A DNA stretch of 64,000 nucleotides. Source: Siphonodentalium dalli (taxonomy: Eukaryota > Mollusca > Scaphopoda > Gadilida > Siphonodentaliidae). The position numbers and the translations under genes were made by a program. The stretch is taken from the NCBI GenBank assembly GCA_032622095.1, contig CP136066.1, forward strand, positions 54,092,609 through 54,156,608, given 5' to 3'. Within the stretch, counting starts at the first letter, position 1; each line of letters begins with the position of its first letter. The notes beneath the pieces are model-generated. The model saw only the letters and a list, made by a program, of their open reading frames with translations. It was not told where the DNA came from and made no database searches. This document shows positions 34,246-45,732 of the stretch, in pieces.

Positions 34246-35404
34246 TATTGTGGTTATTGGCGGTGTATATACACTTATTTACATTGTTGGATCCCCGGTA
34301 TGACATATATCTAATAATTCACACATGTGTGTAGTCAGGATCAAATAATTTGTTTAACATTCAAAGAGGCCGAAATATTGTGTGCATTATACACTAATGA
34401 GTCTAGAAAGGTGTTATCATTCAATTCATGTCATCTTATAACTTTATCACGACTCATAAGGCTATACATATACATCATCATGACAGGAACTGTGCTTGGC
34501 AGCTGTAAAGATCCTGTGCCAGTGAAATTTTGTGAAAAGTCAAAAACCCTGTGCATTCCCTAAAATATGTGAGTATGACATATATCTACTAATTCACACA
34601 TGTGTATACTCGTGTACAGCAGATTTGCAAATTATTGCAGCCTCGAGATCGGATAACATTAGCATCCATCAGAATCCTGATGACCGCAGTTGGTTGCCAT
34701 TCAATGGCCGTGTTTGATTGGGCAGAGCACTTGGCTACTACAATAGAATGTCTTGTTTTCTTTCACACAAGTTTCGTCCAGCGATGGACATGAACATTAT
34801 TTATATTCCTCTTTAATTACATCAATAGTTTTAATTCAGATATAATATTATACATTGTACATATTTATCCAATACCAAAGTAGTTTAAAATTATTTTTTT
34901 GGGAATGTAAAGGGAAACTGAATAAATATGTTGACACACAAAAGAGATATTGTTTTTAAATCAAATCAGCTGGCTTTAATTATCAAATCTATATCGCAGT
35001 AGATAGCATAAGTATGCTTTCATATTCCCCTAATTTGGGCACACACTGAAGGATCAATGAGGTCTTTCCCTCGAGCTAATTGGCCATGTCTTTACATCGC
35101 GCTAATTATACATGTATGGACAGTTTGTCATTCTAAGCAAAATACATGCTTCAGAAAATATGAAACAAGCAGCATATAGTTGAAATTGGAAAAACCTTGG
35201 GCTATGTATCATAAAAGTGCACATTCAAACTCTAATGGAATAAACTTTTTGGATGATTTTACTTTTGTGTTCCGATTATTTTTTCCAAACAGTAATTTGT
35301 GTCTTTTTTCAATAAGAAACATGTCTGCACTAATTCGGGCAAAATTTTGTATTTTTTGCACACTATTTACCAGCTTAGTTTAGGGAAATTTTAAGAGCTG
35401 GTAT

Positions 35405-35637
35405 AACCCCTTTCTATACTAAATACTCACTGACAAGTAGTTCATTTATGAAATGTTCAAATAATAAGTTCAACAAACGGCCACCAATGAAAAGAAATCC
35501 TTCGGAACTTATATTATCATTTCATGTGTCGTCTGCTTACACTTCATGAAAACCCCTCCCAATGAATAATAGACCATTCCAATGTATACTTTTATAACTG
35601 ATGGAAAAATCCATTTAGTAAATAAGAGATATGACCT
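35405..35637. mobile_element. Family C MITE, decayed
   Basis: AACCCCTTTCTATACTAAATACTCAC to aatccatttagtaaataag, with the right arm of the central palindrome deleted. Confidence 0.65.
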
Positions 35638-35752
35638 GTAGGGTGTGCTAACGGAAATTGTTGATGGACAGACAGCTAGATGCACATACAGAAGGATGGA
35701 CAGATGCCAACCCGTCAAGTTGAGGTAAAAAGGGATAAACAATGACATCTGG

Positions 35753-36018
35753 AAGGACCATACCATTTGTGGTCGACACGAGCTGTGTATAAGGACCATA
35801 CCGCTTGTGGTCCACACGAGCTTTGTATAATGACCATACCGTTTGTGGTGGACATGAGCTGTGTATAAGGACCATACCGTTTGTGGTGGACATGAGCTGT
35901 GTATAAGGACCATACCGTTTGTGGTCCACACGAGCTGTGTATAATGACCATACCGCTTGTGGTGGACATGAGCTGTGTATAAGGACCATACCGTTTGTGG
36001 TGGACATGAGCTGTGTAT
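35753..36018. repeat. 38-bp tandem repeat, exactly seven copies, overlapping exon i
   Basis: Units start at 35753, 35791, 35829, 35867, 35905, 35943 and 35981 (aaggaccataccgtttgtgg and 18 more bases). The unit nearest the exon forms its last 27 coding bases and its donor. All seven keep the minus-strand motif GGTATGG. All three minus-strand frames are open through the array. Confidence 0.95.
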
Positions 36019-36199
36019 AAGCTTTCTGCAGCTGTTCCCTCCTCTGTTTATCTGCCATGAGGTTTTGATGAGTCACATTCTGTTCTCTTAGGCGCTTGTT
36101 TTCGCCTTGTGCCACTTTAAGTTCATGCATTAGTCGACACATGTCCGGATGGTGCTCTACCTGTTCCTGTAGCAATTTAGTCTCTGCCATTAAATCATC
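35992..36199 (-). CDS. KIF15: KIF15-like exon i: stalk; 3' end embedded in a minisatellite
   Basis: 208 bp, acceptor ctgttacag, ends after one base at AACG|gtatgg. It encodes LLQEQVEHHPDMCRLMHELK, then a coiled coil, and ends LQKAYTQLMSTTN. The EQ(I/V)EHHP block is a KIF15 landmark. The last 27 bases and the donor belong to the first unit of a seven-copy 38-bp tandem repeat, so six more identical donor motifs follow at 38-bp steps. The first donor was chosen because the leftover G joins the next exon in frame as Asp. Confidence 0.87.
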
Positions 36200-36278
36200 C
36201 TGTAACAGAAAAGAAGTCAATATCCCATCAATTGTTTTGAATGAAAATGTCAAAAACAGGATCAAACAATTTGTTTAA

Positions 36279-36613
36279 CCCTTTACCCACCAAAACGGCC
36301 AAAACAAGCTTCAACAGCCTAAAATATCTTCGGTCTGTCTCAATAGAACCATACAAATATGGATATCATTGGAACCGGCTCCTTGACCACATTGTGATAG
36401 TTACAGTTATGCCCTGTGCCAATGCATTCTCTTATATATGCGAGTCGACCATAGGTCGCCTCGCATATATAAGAGAATGCATTGGCCTAAATTTTTTTTA
36501 TAATTTTTAATGTGTTAAGCCAATGCATTCTCTTATATATGCGAGGCGACCTATGGTCGACTTGCATATATAAGAGAATGCATTGGCACAGGGCCGTTCT
36601 GTTGGGTAAAGGG
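36279..36613. mobile_element. Family A hairpin MITE, short spacer
   Basis: TTAA 36275-36278 and 36614-36617. Two perfect cassettes with only about 35 bases between them. It continues directly into a family D left-end fragment (36618-36665, ccctgtaatggcgtgagctggg) that uses the same TTAA. Confidence 0.85.
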
Positions 36614-36839
36614 TTAACCCTGTAATGGCGTGAGCTGGGCTGGCGCAGCATTAAAGGCATGGATGGCCTTCATTGCAGGTTATAATTTAGAAATAAAAGT
36701 TACCAAATTATGACAATTTCCTCAATATATATGAATAGTTTCGTATAACGATAGTTTTTGCATTACTGGTTTGATGGTTTAGTTATTTTACAAAGCTGTG
36801 AATGTTCACAATCAATCCTGGATTTAGTGTGTCTGACAT

Positions 36840-37130
36840 TATAAGTATCTATAGTCTCAAATTAACATTGTTTTTAGTTACTTTTTCCTTTCTGTTCAGT
36901 TTCTATATCCCCTAATTTGCAGAAGATAAAATGTATAATCGAGGTGACTAATGTATGGCCATCACCAACTTCAACAAGGGAACTTCAATCTGACCCTAGG
37001 TCTACCATAGCAGTTGAGGCCTAAGTAGAATGAGGTTCAGATGGTGAATTTGGTTATGCCAGCCCACTATACGGGATAGCGTCACTAAATTCGCCCTCTG
37101 GGAACCTCATTCTGCAAATGACAGACACAA
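36840..37130. mobile_element. Family B MITE, partial
   Basis: Spacer text (taatttgcagaagataaaatg; caaggcttgcc at the end) and one diverged palindrome at 37025-37115. The left palindrome is missing. Confidence 0.65.
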
Positions 37131-37823
37131 GGCTTGCCAACACTCAGCCTATAGGAAAATAGCCCAATTTCTCTCCTCTGCATTTTGTCATCTGCACTTT
37201 CAATGTCTCAATGCCAAATAATAGTGATCGTTTGGGAATTTTCTCCAAAATTAATAATTGTTCAGACACTACAATTAGGCATGTGAGAGTAATAACCTCG
37301 ACTTTGATCTCTGAGTTCTCAAATAAAACACAAGTAACAGAGTAACAGAGTTGGTAAAACTCAGCATATTTTCTGAAATTTTGTAGCAAATTAATGAGAT
37401 TGAACTTATGAAATCATTCCTGGTATGTTTACACTATCAGATATTGACCAGAAGAGGCAGTCGTACCAGTACCATGTTTTACTTCTGTATTACCTCGTCA
37501 AAATTTTCCAACAATTACCTCTCATAAGAGCATTTAGCCTTGTGTTGCCCCAATATAAATATTCATTAATTAGTTAAAAATAAAGAACGTTTTTACTGAT
37601 ATACTGTTATGGTTATTTTCAACTGTATAAATAATAATAATTTTGTTTTCACTTTGAAATAATGAATTATGTTTCTTATTTTTGGTTTCTTCAAATTGTA
37701 TAATTTTCAAATAGTTTATATCATGAAACACATGTTAAGAGTCAGGTGTTTAAACCAAGAACACTGTCCATACAGATGTTAGATACATACAATGCTTGGG
37801 TGTGCACACTCTCCGCACTTTAC

Positions 37824-37937
37824 TTTTGGAACCTTAAGCTTGGCGATGTGGCTGTCCCGGAATTTAACTATCATCTTCGTGGTCTGAAGAGCTTTCTGGC
37901 ACTTGCACAGCTGTTCTTGTAGGTCCGATGTGGTCTC
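37824..37937 (-). CDS. KIF15: KIF15-like exon h: stalk with MIVKFR motif
   Basis: 114 bp, phase 0 to 0, acceptor ttttcag. It includes CQKALQTTKMIVKFRDSHIA; the KMIVKFRxxxI block is shared with vertebrate KIF15. The donor is ambiguous: AAA|gtaaag (chosen) or AAG|gttcca nine bases earlier at 37833. Both keep phase 0. Confidence 0.88.
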
Positions 37938-38002
37938 CTGAAAAGATTCAAATCCCTTCATCAGAACTAAAGCACTGAGGCCATGATATAACATATTGTT
38001 AA

Positions 38003-38274
38003 ACCCTTTATAAGTTTCTATACTAAACACTCATTGATGAGTAGTTCCCTTAGGCAATGTTCAGATAATAAATTCAACAAACAACCATAGGTCGGTGGTT
38101 GAACATATTATCTGAAGATTTCCCATCAATGAATATGAATCCTTCTGCACTTTCATTACCTTTCTTATGACTGTTGTCTGTCATTTTTTCTGAACGCCCC
38201 TCCAAATGAGTAATAGACCATTCCAATGTATACTTTTATAGCTGAATGGGAGAATCCATTTAGTATAGAAAGGG
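38003..38274. mobile_element. Family C MITE, near full length, beside a splice donor
   Basis: It runs from about 37999 (ttaaaccctttataagtttctatac) to TTAA 38275-38278. The palindrome ttcagataataaattcaacaa and its inverse are present. The right end is 4 bases from the gtaagt donor of the exon at 38288. Confidence 0.8.
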
Positions 38275-38287
38275 TTAAAATACTTAC

Positions 38288-38394
38288 ATGTTTTTCTCTT
38301 TCCGTATTCTCTCGGAATGACATAGCATAGAAAAACATCGGCTTCCATTCTGAGGAGTCTTCAGTCTCTTTCGATTGAAGTACAGATTCTGAAC
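38288..38394 (-). CDS. KIF15: KIF15-like exon g: neck and proximal stalk
   Basis: 107 bp, acceptor attttcag, donor CAT|gtaagt. Two bases finish a Gly codon, then 35 codons including EWKPMFFYAMSFRENTEREK. The FxxAMxFxxxxExEK pattern resembles the KIF15 segment after the neck. A TTAA-flanked repeat ends only 4 bases past the gtaagt donor hexamer. Confidence 0.88.
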
Positions 38395-39638
38395 CTGAAA
38401 ATAGTAAAATGTCACATTTGCTCTAATATCAGATATAAAACTTCCCATTGTTTTTGAAAGGTCACATTTACTGATGTATCAACAAAAAGGCACCAACCTG
38501 CTGCATGTAAGTATGTTTGGTGTCAAGCTACCCAACACTGATTAATCTATGAGGGTGTAAATCTCTTGATTGGATAATTCTATGCAGCGGCGATATCTTC
38601 CCATGCCTAGATGACTGCAGATAGCTCCACATTGAGCTTCGCCCTATTAAAACTATGTGGACTATATATAAACCGAGTTGGTGAATACCAGCCCTGATTT
38701 ATTAACATGAATGCAATAGGCAGACAGAGATTGTTACACAATGGCTCATAACTCAATAGTTGTTAAATATATTCTGTCTGTGTCATCACTTATGGGCACT
38801 GATACAAGGCTTCAGGCATTGTATAGCCAAATCCCCCCCACCATCAAGTTTATGCAGTACGTTCATTAATGTGTTCCTCAAATATATGCATAATAATATC
38901 GTATTACAGGTTGTGAGAGTACTCTGCTACAAGTTATATTTAAAGTTCTCCACACATATCAGTGACTCCCTCAAAAAGGTAAACGCTCTTCATATTAAAA
39001 CGCATTACCATTTCGATGTAATTTATCGGAATGCAATCATCGGCTGTGTCTCAATCTCACCATTTTATATATATTTCTAGAAGCTTCTTGAATCAATGGC
39101 CAGACTGTATCATAGTTTCATCAACTGGTCCATATTCTATCATGATAGTATTATATATGACGAATGTAACCAGACAATGCTTATACTCTAACAAATGTCA
39201 AACAGACATATAGAGAATAACAAGGGGAAGGGGTAGAAAAAGAGAGAGAGATAGGTATGTCGAGAGCACTTGTGTATGAGTTGTCACAACTTATATATGC
39301 AGGGCAGAGCCAGAAAATTGTTACAAAATGGGTTCAAAACTCAGGCATAATTTCATACTTAATAATGGCTTATTCTGAACATACATATAATCGTTATCAA
39401 GAGTTTGTATATATATGTTAAATCCCGAGGGAGGGTGCAATGGTACCCCCCATCAGCTCCCGGATTATGACAGAATTGGTTGATAACAGGGTTGCAATGA
39501 TTCATCACAGTTTCATTGCATATCATTTCTGTCTCTGCATTGCATAGAAAAATTGTCTTCAAGATACATATATTTACTGTGTAGAGCTGTCCAACATTCA
39601 TTATTCTGGAGTGACAATTATCAGGTTCATCAATTTAA

Positions 39639-40085
39639 AGGGGGACTGTAAACTAAAACCAGCCATTTTTGGGACCATCTCCTTTTATACTCAACATAAT
39701 ATGCAACAAATGAATGAATTTGAGCCATGGAATAGTGCAACATTCACTCATGTGCTCTAAGTATGATACAAACAACATGGTAATTATGATGAAAATGAAT
39801 AAATGGCTGGAGTCATAAATTCATTTTCATTATAATCACCATGTTGTTTGCATCGTTCATAGAAGAAAAAAAACATAGAAAAAAACAAAACAAGTTTATG
39901 CTAATGACTCGATTCATTAACGAATTTTCATTATATTACCATGTTGTTTGCATCGTTCATTGAGCACATGAATGTATTTTGCACTAATCCATTAATCCAC
40001 TAATTCATTCATTTGTTACATATATTACATTGAGTATAAAAGGAGATGGTCCCAATAATGACCGGAGTTAGTGTACTGCACCTCT
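39639..40085. mobile_element. Family F fold-back element, full length
   Basis: 447 bp between TTAA 39635-39638 and 40086-40089. Long inverted ends: AGGGGGACTGTAAACTAAAA, ggaccatctccttttatact, aacaaatgaatgaat and atgttgtttgcatcgttcat all recur in inverse on the right, so the arms reach well over 150 bases. No coding capacity. Confidence 0.8.
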
Positions 40086-40180
40086 TTAAGTTTGCATTGC
40101 AATTTGCATCATAGGGGAAAAATCATGATGCTCATCATGAACCCTCCTCCGCATTGTTGCAGTCATAGTTGATAACATAC

Positions 40181-40295
40181 CTTCGACTGAGATGGACTGG
40201 ATATGTTGTTGCTGAGAGTTCACCAGGTCATTCAGCCTTCTAATCTCATTCCGAAGATGCTCCACATTTCCCTGTGTATCTTCATTCACGATAGC
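40181..40295 (-). CDS. KIF15: KIF15-like exon f: motor end and neck
   Basis: 115 bp, acceptor ttttgcag, donor GAAG|gtatgt, ends after one base of a codon. It begins AIVNEDTQGNVEHLRNEIRR. The block VNEDTQGNV followed by a basic coiled coil is, as I know the family, highly characteristic of KIF15, and it is the strongest evidence for the subfamily. The coiled-coil stalk starts here. Confidence 0.94.
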
Positions 40296-40360
40296 CTGCA
40301 AAATAATATCAGCCAGTTGTTGAACTTTACGAAAACCCTGTGCCAATGGAGCCTCGCATA

Positions 40361-40612
40361 ACCCTTTGAGTGCCAGGGGCCGATCTCATCGGCCCTAAAC
40401 CTACACAATAAGTCTGTTAAAGAATATAATAAAATATATTAAAATTGTAAAAAACTGTATAAAAAAAAAAATTAAAAAACAAAAAAAATGTTAGGCCAAT
40501 GCATTCTCTTATATATGCGAGGCGACCTATGGTCGACTCGCATATATATAAGAGAATGCATTGGCACAGGGTATATGGGTTGATACAAAAATCGGACCTG
40601 GCACTCAAAGGG
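40361..40612. mobile_element. Family E MITE with one hairpin cassette
   Basis: CCCTTTGAGTGCCAGGGGCC (left) to GACCTGGCACTCAAAGGG and TTAA 40613-40616 (right). The internal cassette at 40497-40564 carries two extra bases in one arm (tatatata). The end 'gtatatgggttgatacaaaaatcgg' is the inverse of the left end of 26545. Confidence 0.8.
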
Positions 40613-40616
40613 TTAA

Positions 40617-40717
40617 GAGAATACATTGGCATAAAAATATTTATCTTGACATTGTAAGCCAGTGTATTCTCTTATATATATGTGAGGCTCCCTCTGGCAG
40701 CTCCCGTCATGAAAGTG
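40617..40717. repeat. Family D right half
   Basis: The sequence gagaatacattggcataaaa to gcagctcccgtcatgaaagtg is the right half of a family D element. It lies between two TTAA sites (40613-40616 and 40718-40721) shared with its neighbours. Confidence 0.7.
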
Positions 40718-40721
40718 TTAA

Positions 40722-41080
40722 AGTGATGTGAAACACTCCGGTGGGGTGATCAAATAGAAATTGAGAATAATCTTGCTCAAAGTAGTTATTTGTTACTAAT
40801 ATTAATCCAAATGGACGATACACACTGTCATTCTTATATATTAATTAAATGCAATGACTCTTGATGTCGATATAATTTGTGTTAGATTATCGCCGATAGT
40901 TGCGCCCCGAATCGAGATGTAACTATTTACAATGTTCAGACAATGTTTACTATGGAGTGGTATGGTCGATTTCTTGGAAATTTCCCGCGATGTTAGTAGA
41001 ATGCTACATTCCCCAGGTTGACATAGCGCCTGAGTACTAACTTATCAATTTCACGCACCGAACAAGTCCATAATATGTCT
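40722..41080. mobile_element. Family G element, inverted
   Basis: TTAA 40718-40721 and 41081-41084; AGTGATGTGAAACACTCCGG to AAGTCCATAATATGTCT. A diverged relative of the same family lies at about 42088-42435. Confidence 0.75.
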
Positions 41081-41437
41081 TTAAGCCAAATAAATAAAAA
41101 TATCCATATGTTCTATTGGACTAATTGGACTTTTATCAATAATTCCACTGTAACAGTATTGTTTACCTAACAATGGTTTGATATGTGAAATATTGCTATT
41201 GGAGAGTTATTAATAATGAAAATAGTAACAAAATTGATCCATTTTTACATGTACTTGTTGAGGATAGTTGTTTTACAGACTTTTATAAAAATCTTATGTC
41301 GCACAAACTTACTTTGAAGGTTTTGAGCTCCTTTAACAAATTTACGGTGACTAAAAGAATACATAGAAAGTATACAAAAGCAAGATTATGTTATGATACA
41401 AGATGTCATCTGAGCAGGATAACTTGAGTAGACTTAC

Positions 41438-41501
41438 CTTATTCCTTATTAACTTCGCCCTGCTCGCAAACTGTAGGGTCGACATAGTTTCACTGAAACA
41501 T
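41438..41501 (-). CDS. KIF15: KIF15-like exon e: motor domain, last helix
   Basis: 64 bp, acceptor atttgcag, donor AAG|gtaagt. One base completes the previous codon, then 21 codons: CFSETMSTLQFASRAKLIRN and K. ETxSTLxFAxRAK is the closing motif of the kinesin motor domain, leading into the neck. Confidence 0.94.
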
Positions 41502-42004
41502 CTGCAAATAAAGGAAAACACACTTTTAAGGATATGATTTCATTTACAGTGAAATTCATTCACAAGGACATACAAGTATAGAGGCAATAATCGAAGGAAA
41601 GGTCTTGGGTCACTCCTAGATCTTATGGCAAAGTGACTGCACTGGGCTCTCTATCACTAAAATGAAAGTGAGTTGTCTTTCTTCATGGACAAAGTGTGTG
41701 TTAGAAAATTGAACGACAAAAATGGGAAAAGTAAATTAGAACTGAAATGTGGAAACCATTGTTGAGGTAATCAAATATTTGTGATCATAGCATGCCTTCA
41801 ACAGTTAAAGGAACTTAAGACATTCATAGTGGGTTCATACAAAATAAAATAGAAGTCTGTAAAACAACTATTATCAACAATACATGAAAAAATAGATCTT
41901 ATTTTCATTATTGAATTACTCTCCAATAATGAGATTTCCCATATGGAAACAATTGTTATGAAAACATTACTGTTATATTGGAAAAGGTCCAGATACCAAC
42001 TCAC

Positions 42005-42063
42005 TTATGTCCGGGGTGAACACATGCTATAACACTGGTTTTGGCATTGCCTCCAAGGGAATC
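42005..42063 (-). CDS. KIF15: KIF15-like exon d: motor domain, LGGNAKT
   Basis: 59 bp, starts in phase 0 after ttttcag and ends after two bases of a codon at AA|gtgagt. It encodes DSLGGNAKTSVIACVHPGH. LGGNAKT is a universally conserved kinesin motor motif. The split codon is completed as AAA (Lys) by the next exon. Confidence 0.93.
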
Positions 42064-42087
42064 CTGAAAATGAAAAGAAAAATGCCG

Positions 42088-42435
42088 TAAAGTGATATGA
42101 AACACTCTGCTGAGGTGATCAGAACGGAATAACAAATAATCATGCCATATGTGATATCCATATAATCAGAAAACAGCGTCATTGTTATAAACAAATCACA
42201 CAATCAGTATTTTATTCATGGAATCATTTCCATAATGTTTACGCCCAATGTGTCCCGAATAAAGTAGTAAATATTTTAATTTGTGCATACCGGTAGTTCA
42301 ACCGTTGTTTTCTCAGAAATGTTACAGTCGATGTGGTTGGAATTTTCGATGATCTTAGTTCATTGCTACATTCTTCCAGTGCGGACAGTGTTTGGATACT
42401 AACTTATCAGTTTTATTCATTGACATAAGTCCACC
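42088..42435. repeat. Diverged family G copy
   Basis: It begins 'gtaaagtgatatgaaacactctgctgaggtgatcag' and continues with scattered matches (tcccgaataaag, ggatactaacttatcagtttt). A short CAGTGTTCACACTG stretch follows at about 42440. From 42500 to 43940 I see no gene. Confidence 0.55.
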
Positions 42436-43948
42436 ATCAGTGTTCACACTGTCGGTGGCCAATGGCTACTTTTTTTTTTTTCGAAAGTAGCCACAAAAAA
42501 TTTCATTTGGCCAAACTTTTTTTCATCACTAAAGGAGTCAGCAAATCCAATTCAAAAAGGGCTGAATAGATCGACGATGTTATGCGACAAAATATCGCTG
42601 GTTTTGGACACGCCGGTTTCGTACTTCAGATATATCATGCGATGACAACCCAAATTTATTTTGTAAGGGGAGCGTTGATTGAATGGTGATGGTTGTACAA
42701 AGGCGATAACTATTCAACAAAAACCTTAATCTCTGCACTGGTTATATCATGTTTTGTTGATCAGGCGGACTGTGAGATGAAGTACGTAAATGCATTGTCC
42801 CATTAGATCTACAAGCGATGGCATGTCAGTTACATAGAGGATCTCACATGAGTTTATACGGAATTTATCAATCGAGTTCACTAAATTCGATTTGAGCCGA
42901 GGTTTACCGAGGCTAAAATAGAATTTAGAGGACGAGGTTGATAAATTACGTATAAAATAGGACAAGTGTGAGATACCTTTTATCACATGATCAAATAAAC
43001 CCGAAGCAATGCGCAATATTCATCGAAAACAACAATCATAAACTACAGCGATCGCAAGTTATTTGAAGAACGCCGTGACGTCATCGCACGTGCTGATATT
43101 AAACGTGTCTATTACCGATAATTATGAAACTGCTTTTATGGCCAAATTATGTGATAAATAAAGTGTTGTAAACTGCCTCCCGTCATATAACAACCAGGCT
43201 TCACACCATAAACAATAGGTATTCAACACCTCACGATAATAATCAACAGAATTGTCGTTTTATTTCGGCGAAAATAGTGATGACAACTAACACACCCCAT
43301 AACTTGATTATATGTCTTTAGGATATCAGAAAGAGAACGAGAGCACTGCCGGAAATGGCATTGGACACCCGATGGTCTGTTTCAAATTGATAATAAAGGC
43401 ATGAAGCTTTGTTGATTTCAAGCTGTTATTCCTGGGATGGGTATGGAATGACGTGAGCAAATAGAGAGAAATGTTTTCCCTGACTGAGGCCTTTGATATA
43501 TAAGTTGGGTTGCCAATCCGAGGGACCCCAAATAAAAAATTGTTATTATTTTTATGCTGCTGGTCACATAGTTTGATCAAATTTTATAATCGATTTTAAA
43601 AAATCACTAGTAGAAATTTATACTCTGCAAATAGCATTAAAATTCAATCCCATATCGTGAGTACAGTACAGTACGCAAAGCAAAACACCAGGGAGACCAC
43701 ATTGTGTGAACTTTGGTTAACACTGCCACCCTGTGTTAGCAACACAGCTGTACAGCGCTTGCTAATCCTCAACACTTAAGATTTTAGTGTTGAATGGGTC
43801 ACCGTGAATCAATCTCCGAAAAAAAATTGCCATGGTGTTGAGTGTCTTGCTTATCTCACACGCTTTACGTGCTGTATATAAACAAACGATTTACGTATAT
43901 AATCAAACGATTCTGTTGATAATATTTATTTATATATTAGTATATTAA

Positions 43949-44291
43949 CCCTTTACCCAACAAACCGGCCACAACCGGCCAAATAAAGCTTCAACAGCCT
44001 AAAATATCTTCGGTCTGTCTCAATAGAACCATACAAATATGGATATCATTGGAACCGGCTCATTGACCACATTGTGATGGTTATAGTTATGCCCTGTGCC
44101 AATGCATTCTCTTATATATGCGAGTCGACCATAGGTCGCCTCGCATATATAAGAGAATGCATTGGCCTAAAAAAAATCTTTTTTTAACACTTTTTACCAT
44201 TTTTTCTTACATTCTTTAACAATTTTATAATTGGTCGACTCGCATATATAAGAGAATGCATTGGCACAGGGCCCTTCTGTTGGGTAAAGGG
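43949..44291. mobile_element. Family A MITE, second hairpin half deleted
   Basis: TTAA 43945-43948 and 44292-44295. The first cassette is perfect. The second lacks its left arm and begins at ggtcgactcgcatata, so it cannot fold. Confidence 0.85.
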
Positions 44292-44366
44292 TTAACTTTT
44301 ATTTCGAAATTATACCTACAGCCAAGGCCATCCGTGCCTTTGAAAATTATTATTAATATAACTTAC

Positions 44367-44492
44367 CCGCAGCAGGAAGGTTAGTTTTGAGTCCCTGTAA
44401 GGCACGTGTGATTTCTTCTGATTGGCTTTCGCTACTAGCGACATGATAACATTGCCAAGTGTTGACAAACTTCTGTTAATATTGCCTGCTTC
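44367..44492 (-). CDS. KIF15: KIF15-like exon c: motor domain, helix 4 to YRDSKLT
   Basis: 126 bp, phase 0 to 0, acceptor ttaacag, donor CGG|gtaagt (perfect). It encodes [20 protein letters not shown] and ends [18 protein letters not shown] and the [10 protein letters not shown] block are the microtubule-facing helix 4 and loop 12 signature of kinesins. The sequence is close to the kinesin-12 pattern. Confidence 0.94.
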
Positions 44493-44529
44493 CTGTTAAA
44501 AACAAATGCCATTTTAATATTAACAATAT

Positions 44530-45116
44530 CTTCACTAAATACTCATTGACGAGTAGTTCCCTTATAAACCATCTCTTTACTAAATACTCATTGACAAGTT
44601 GTTCCTTTAGCAGCCCTGGGAATTAGCCTAGGCAATAGGCAATGCCTAGGTAAAAGCAGAGGCAAAATCTGTTTGCCTAGGCAATTATATTTCCTAGGTA
44701 AAACAAGTACATTGGGTTACTAAAATTGATTTGTGTCTATCAGAAATAGAACCTCTTTAGCCAAATTGACTTCTTTAAATCACTCTTTACATATATTGTC
44801 CTACAATTGTTTCCATGGCACTGGGCCATTAACTAGCTACCCGGTATAAGGACACTTATTTTGGAGATGATTTGTGGAATTGTACATATTGTTGAGTAAT
44901 GGCCTGGAAATAATGTTCCTCAAAATAACTAAGCATTTCAGGTTATTATTGAATCATTGATTTGAGATGGCAATATTGTTGCAAAATTGCCTAGGTTAAA
45001 TCTGTTTTTGCCTAAGCCGATTTCTTTCACCTAGGAAAATATACTGCCTAGGCGAATTTTCCTTAACTCCCAGGGCTGCTTTAGGATATGTTCAGATAAT
45101 AAGACGGCCATCTACA
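44530..45116. mobile_element. Family C remnant split by a nested element
   Basis: Left part 44530-44604 (actaaatactcattgacgag, repeated once as actaaatactcattgacaag), right part 45085-45116 (gatatgttcagataataag). The gap is the element at 44611-45078. Confidence 0.65.
44611..45078. mobile_element. Nested MITE with GCAGCCCTGGGA ends
   Basis: 468 bp. Starts CAGCCCTGGGAATTAGCCTAGG and ends CTTAACTCCCAGGGCTG; flanks are CTTTAG at 44605-44610 and 45079-45084. The motif GCCTAGGC recurs many times near both ends in both orientations. The superfamily is unclear because the duplication is 4 to 6 bp, depending on where the ends are set. Confidence 0.75.
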
Positions 45117-45732
45117 TCCTATAATATGTTACCCGATTTAGGGGTGATATCGCCCCAAGCAATATACATGTATATTCTATTATATTTAATTTTATCTTGC
45201 ATTTCCTATGAAATTCCCTGATAAAATTGGCAATAACTTATTGGCTATAAAAACATATGTATCATTACTGCAGTTGTGGTACAAGCCACGCATGACGTCA
45301 TTGATTGGTCAAAATCATAGATGAATTGACGTCACATCAATCATGTGAAAATTACAACAACATTCCAACGTTTATTCTTGCACACTATAAACAAATAGTC
45401 CCTAGATTTTAACATTATTTGATTGCCTCCCATTGTGGATATTACTGTAAAAGATATCGCAAAGTATCCAATATACATATTTGTTGAGTAATTATTAATT
45501 TATTTATAAAAAGGCAGATGTAAGATTGTCCATTGAATTCAATTTCTGTTAGGCATAATCGCGTGAACTTGCAGGTTGTGAGAATTTAGCAAATCGAAAT
45601 AATCGCGTGATACTGTTATATTTGCATGTTGGGAGAATTTATTCAAAAAAGCTAATTTTCGAACACAAATCCAATGATTTTGGAATTTAAATCACTCCTA
45701 ACATGTAATGGTAAATACGCAATGTGATTGTA

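Noticed and set aside
35648-35991. Continuation of the 205-residue minus-strand frame past the exon i donor
   Set aside because: The extra protein is translated 38-bp minisatellite. The upstream part is real exon, and the first donor joins the next exon in frame.
45290-45345. Pair of tgacgtca sites with an attggtc box, considered as a promoter
   Set aside because: CRE-like palindromes recur in several repeats of the window, and no transcription start or downstream exon supports a promoter here.
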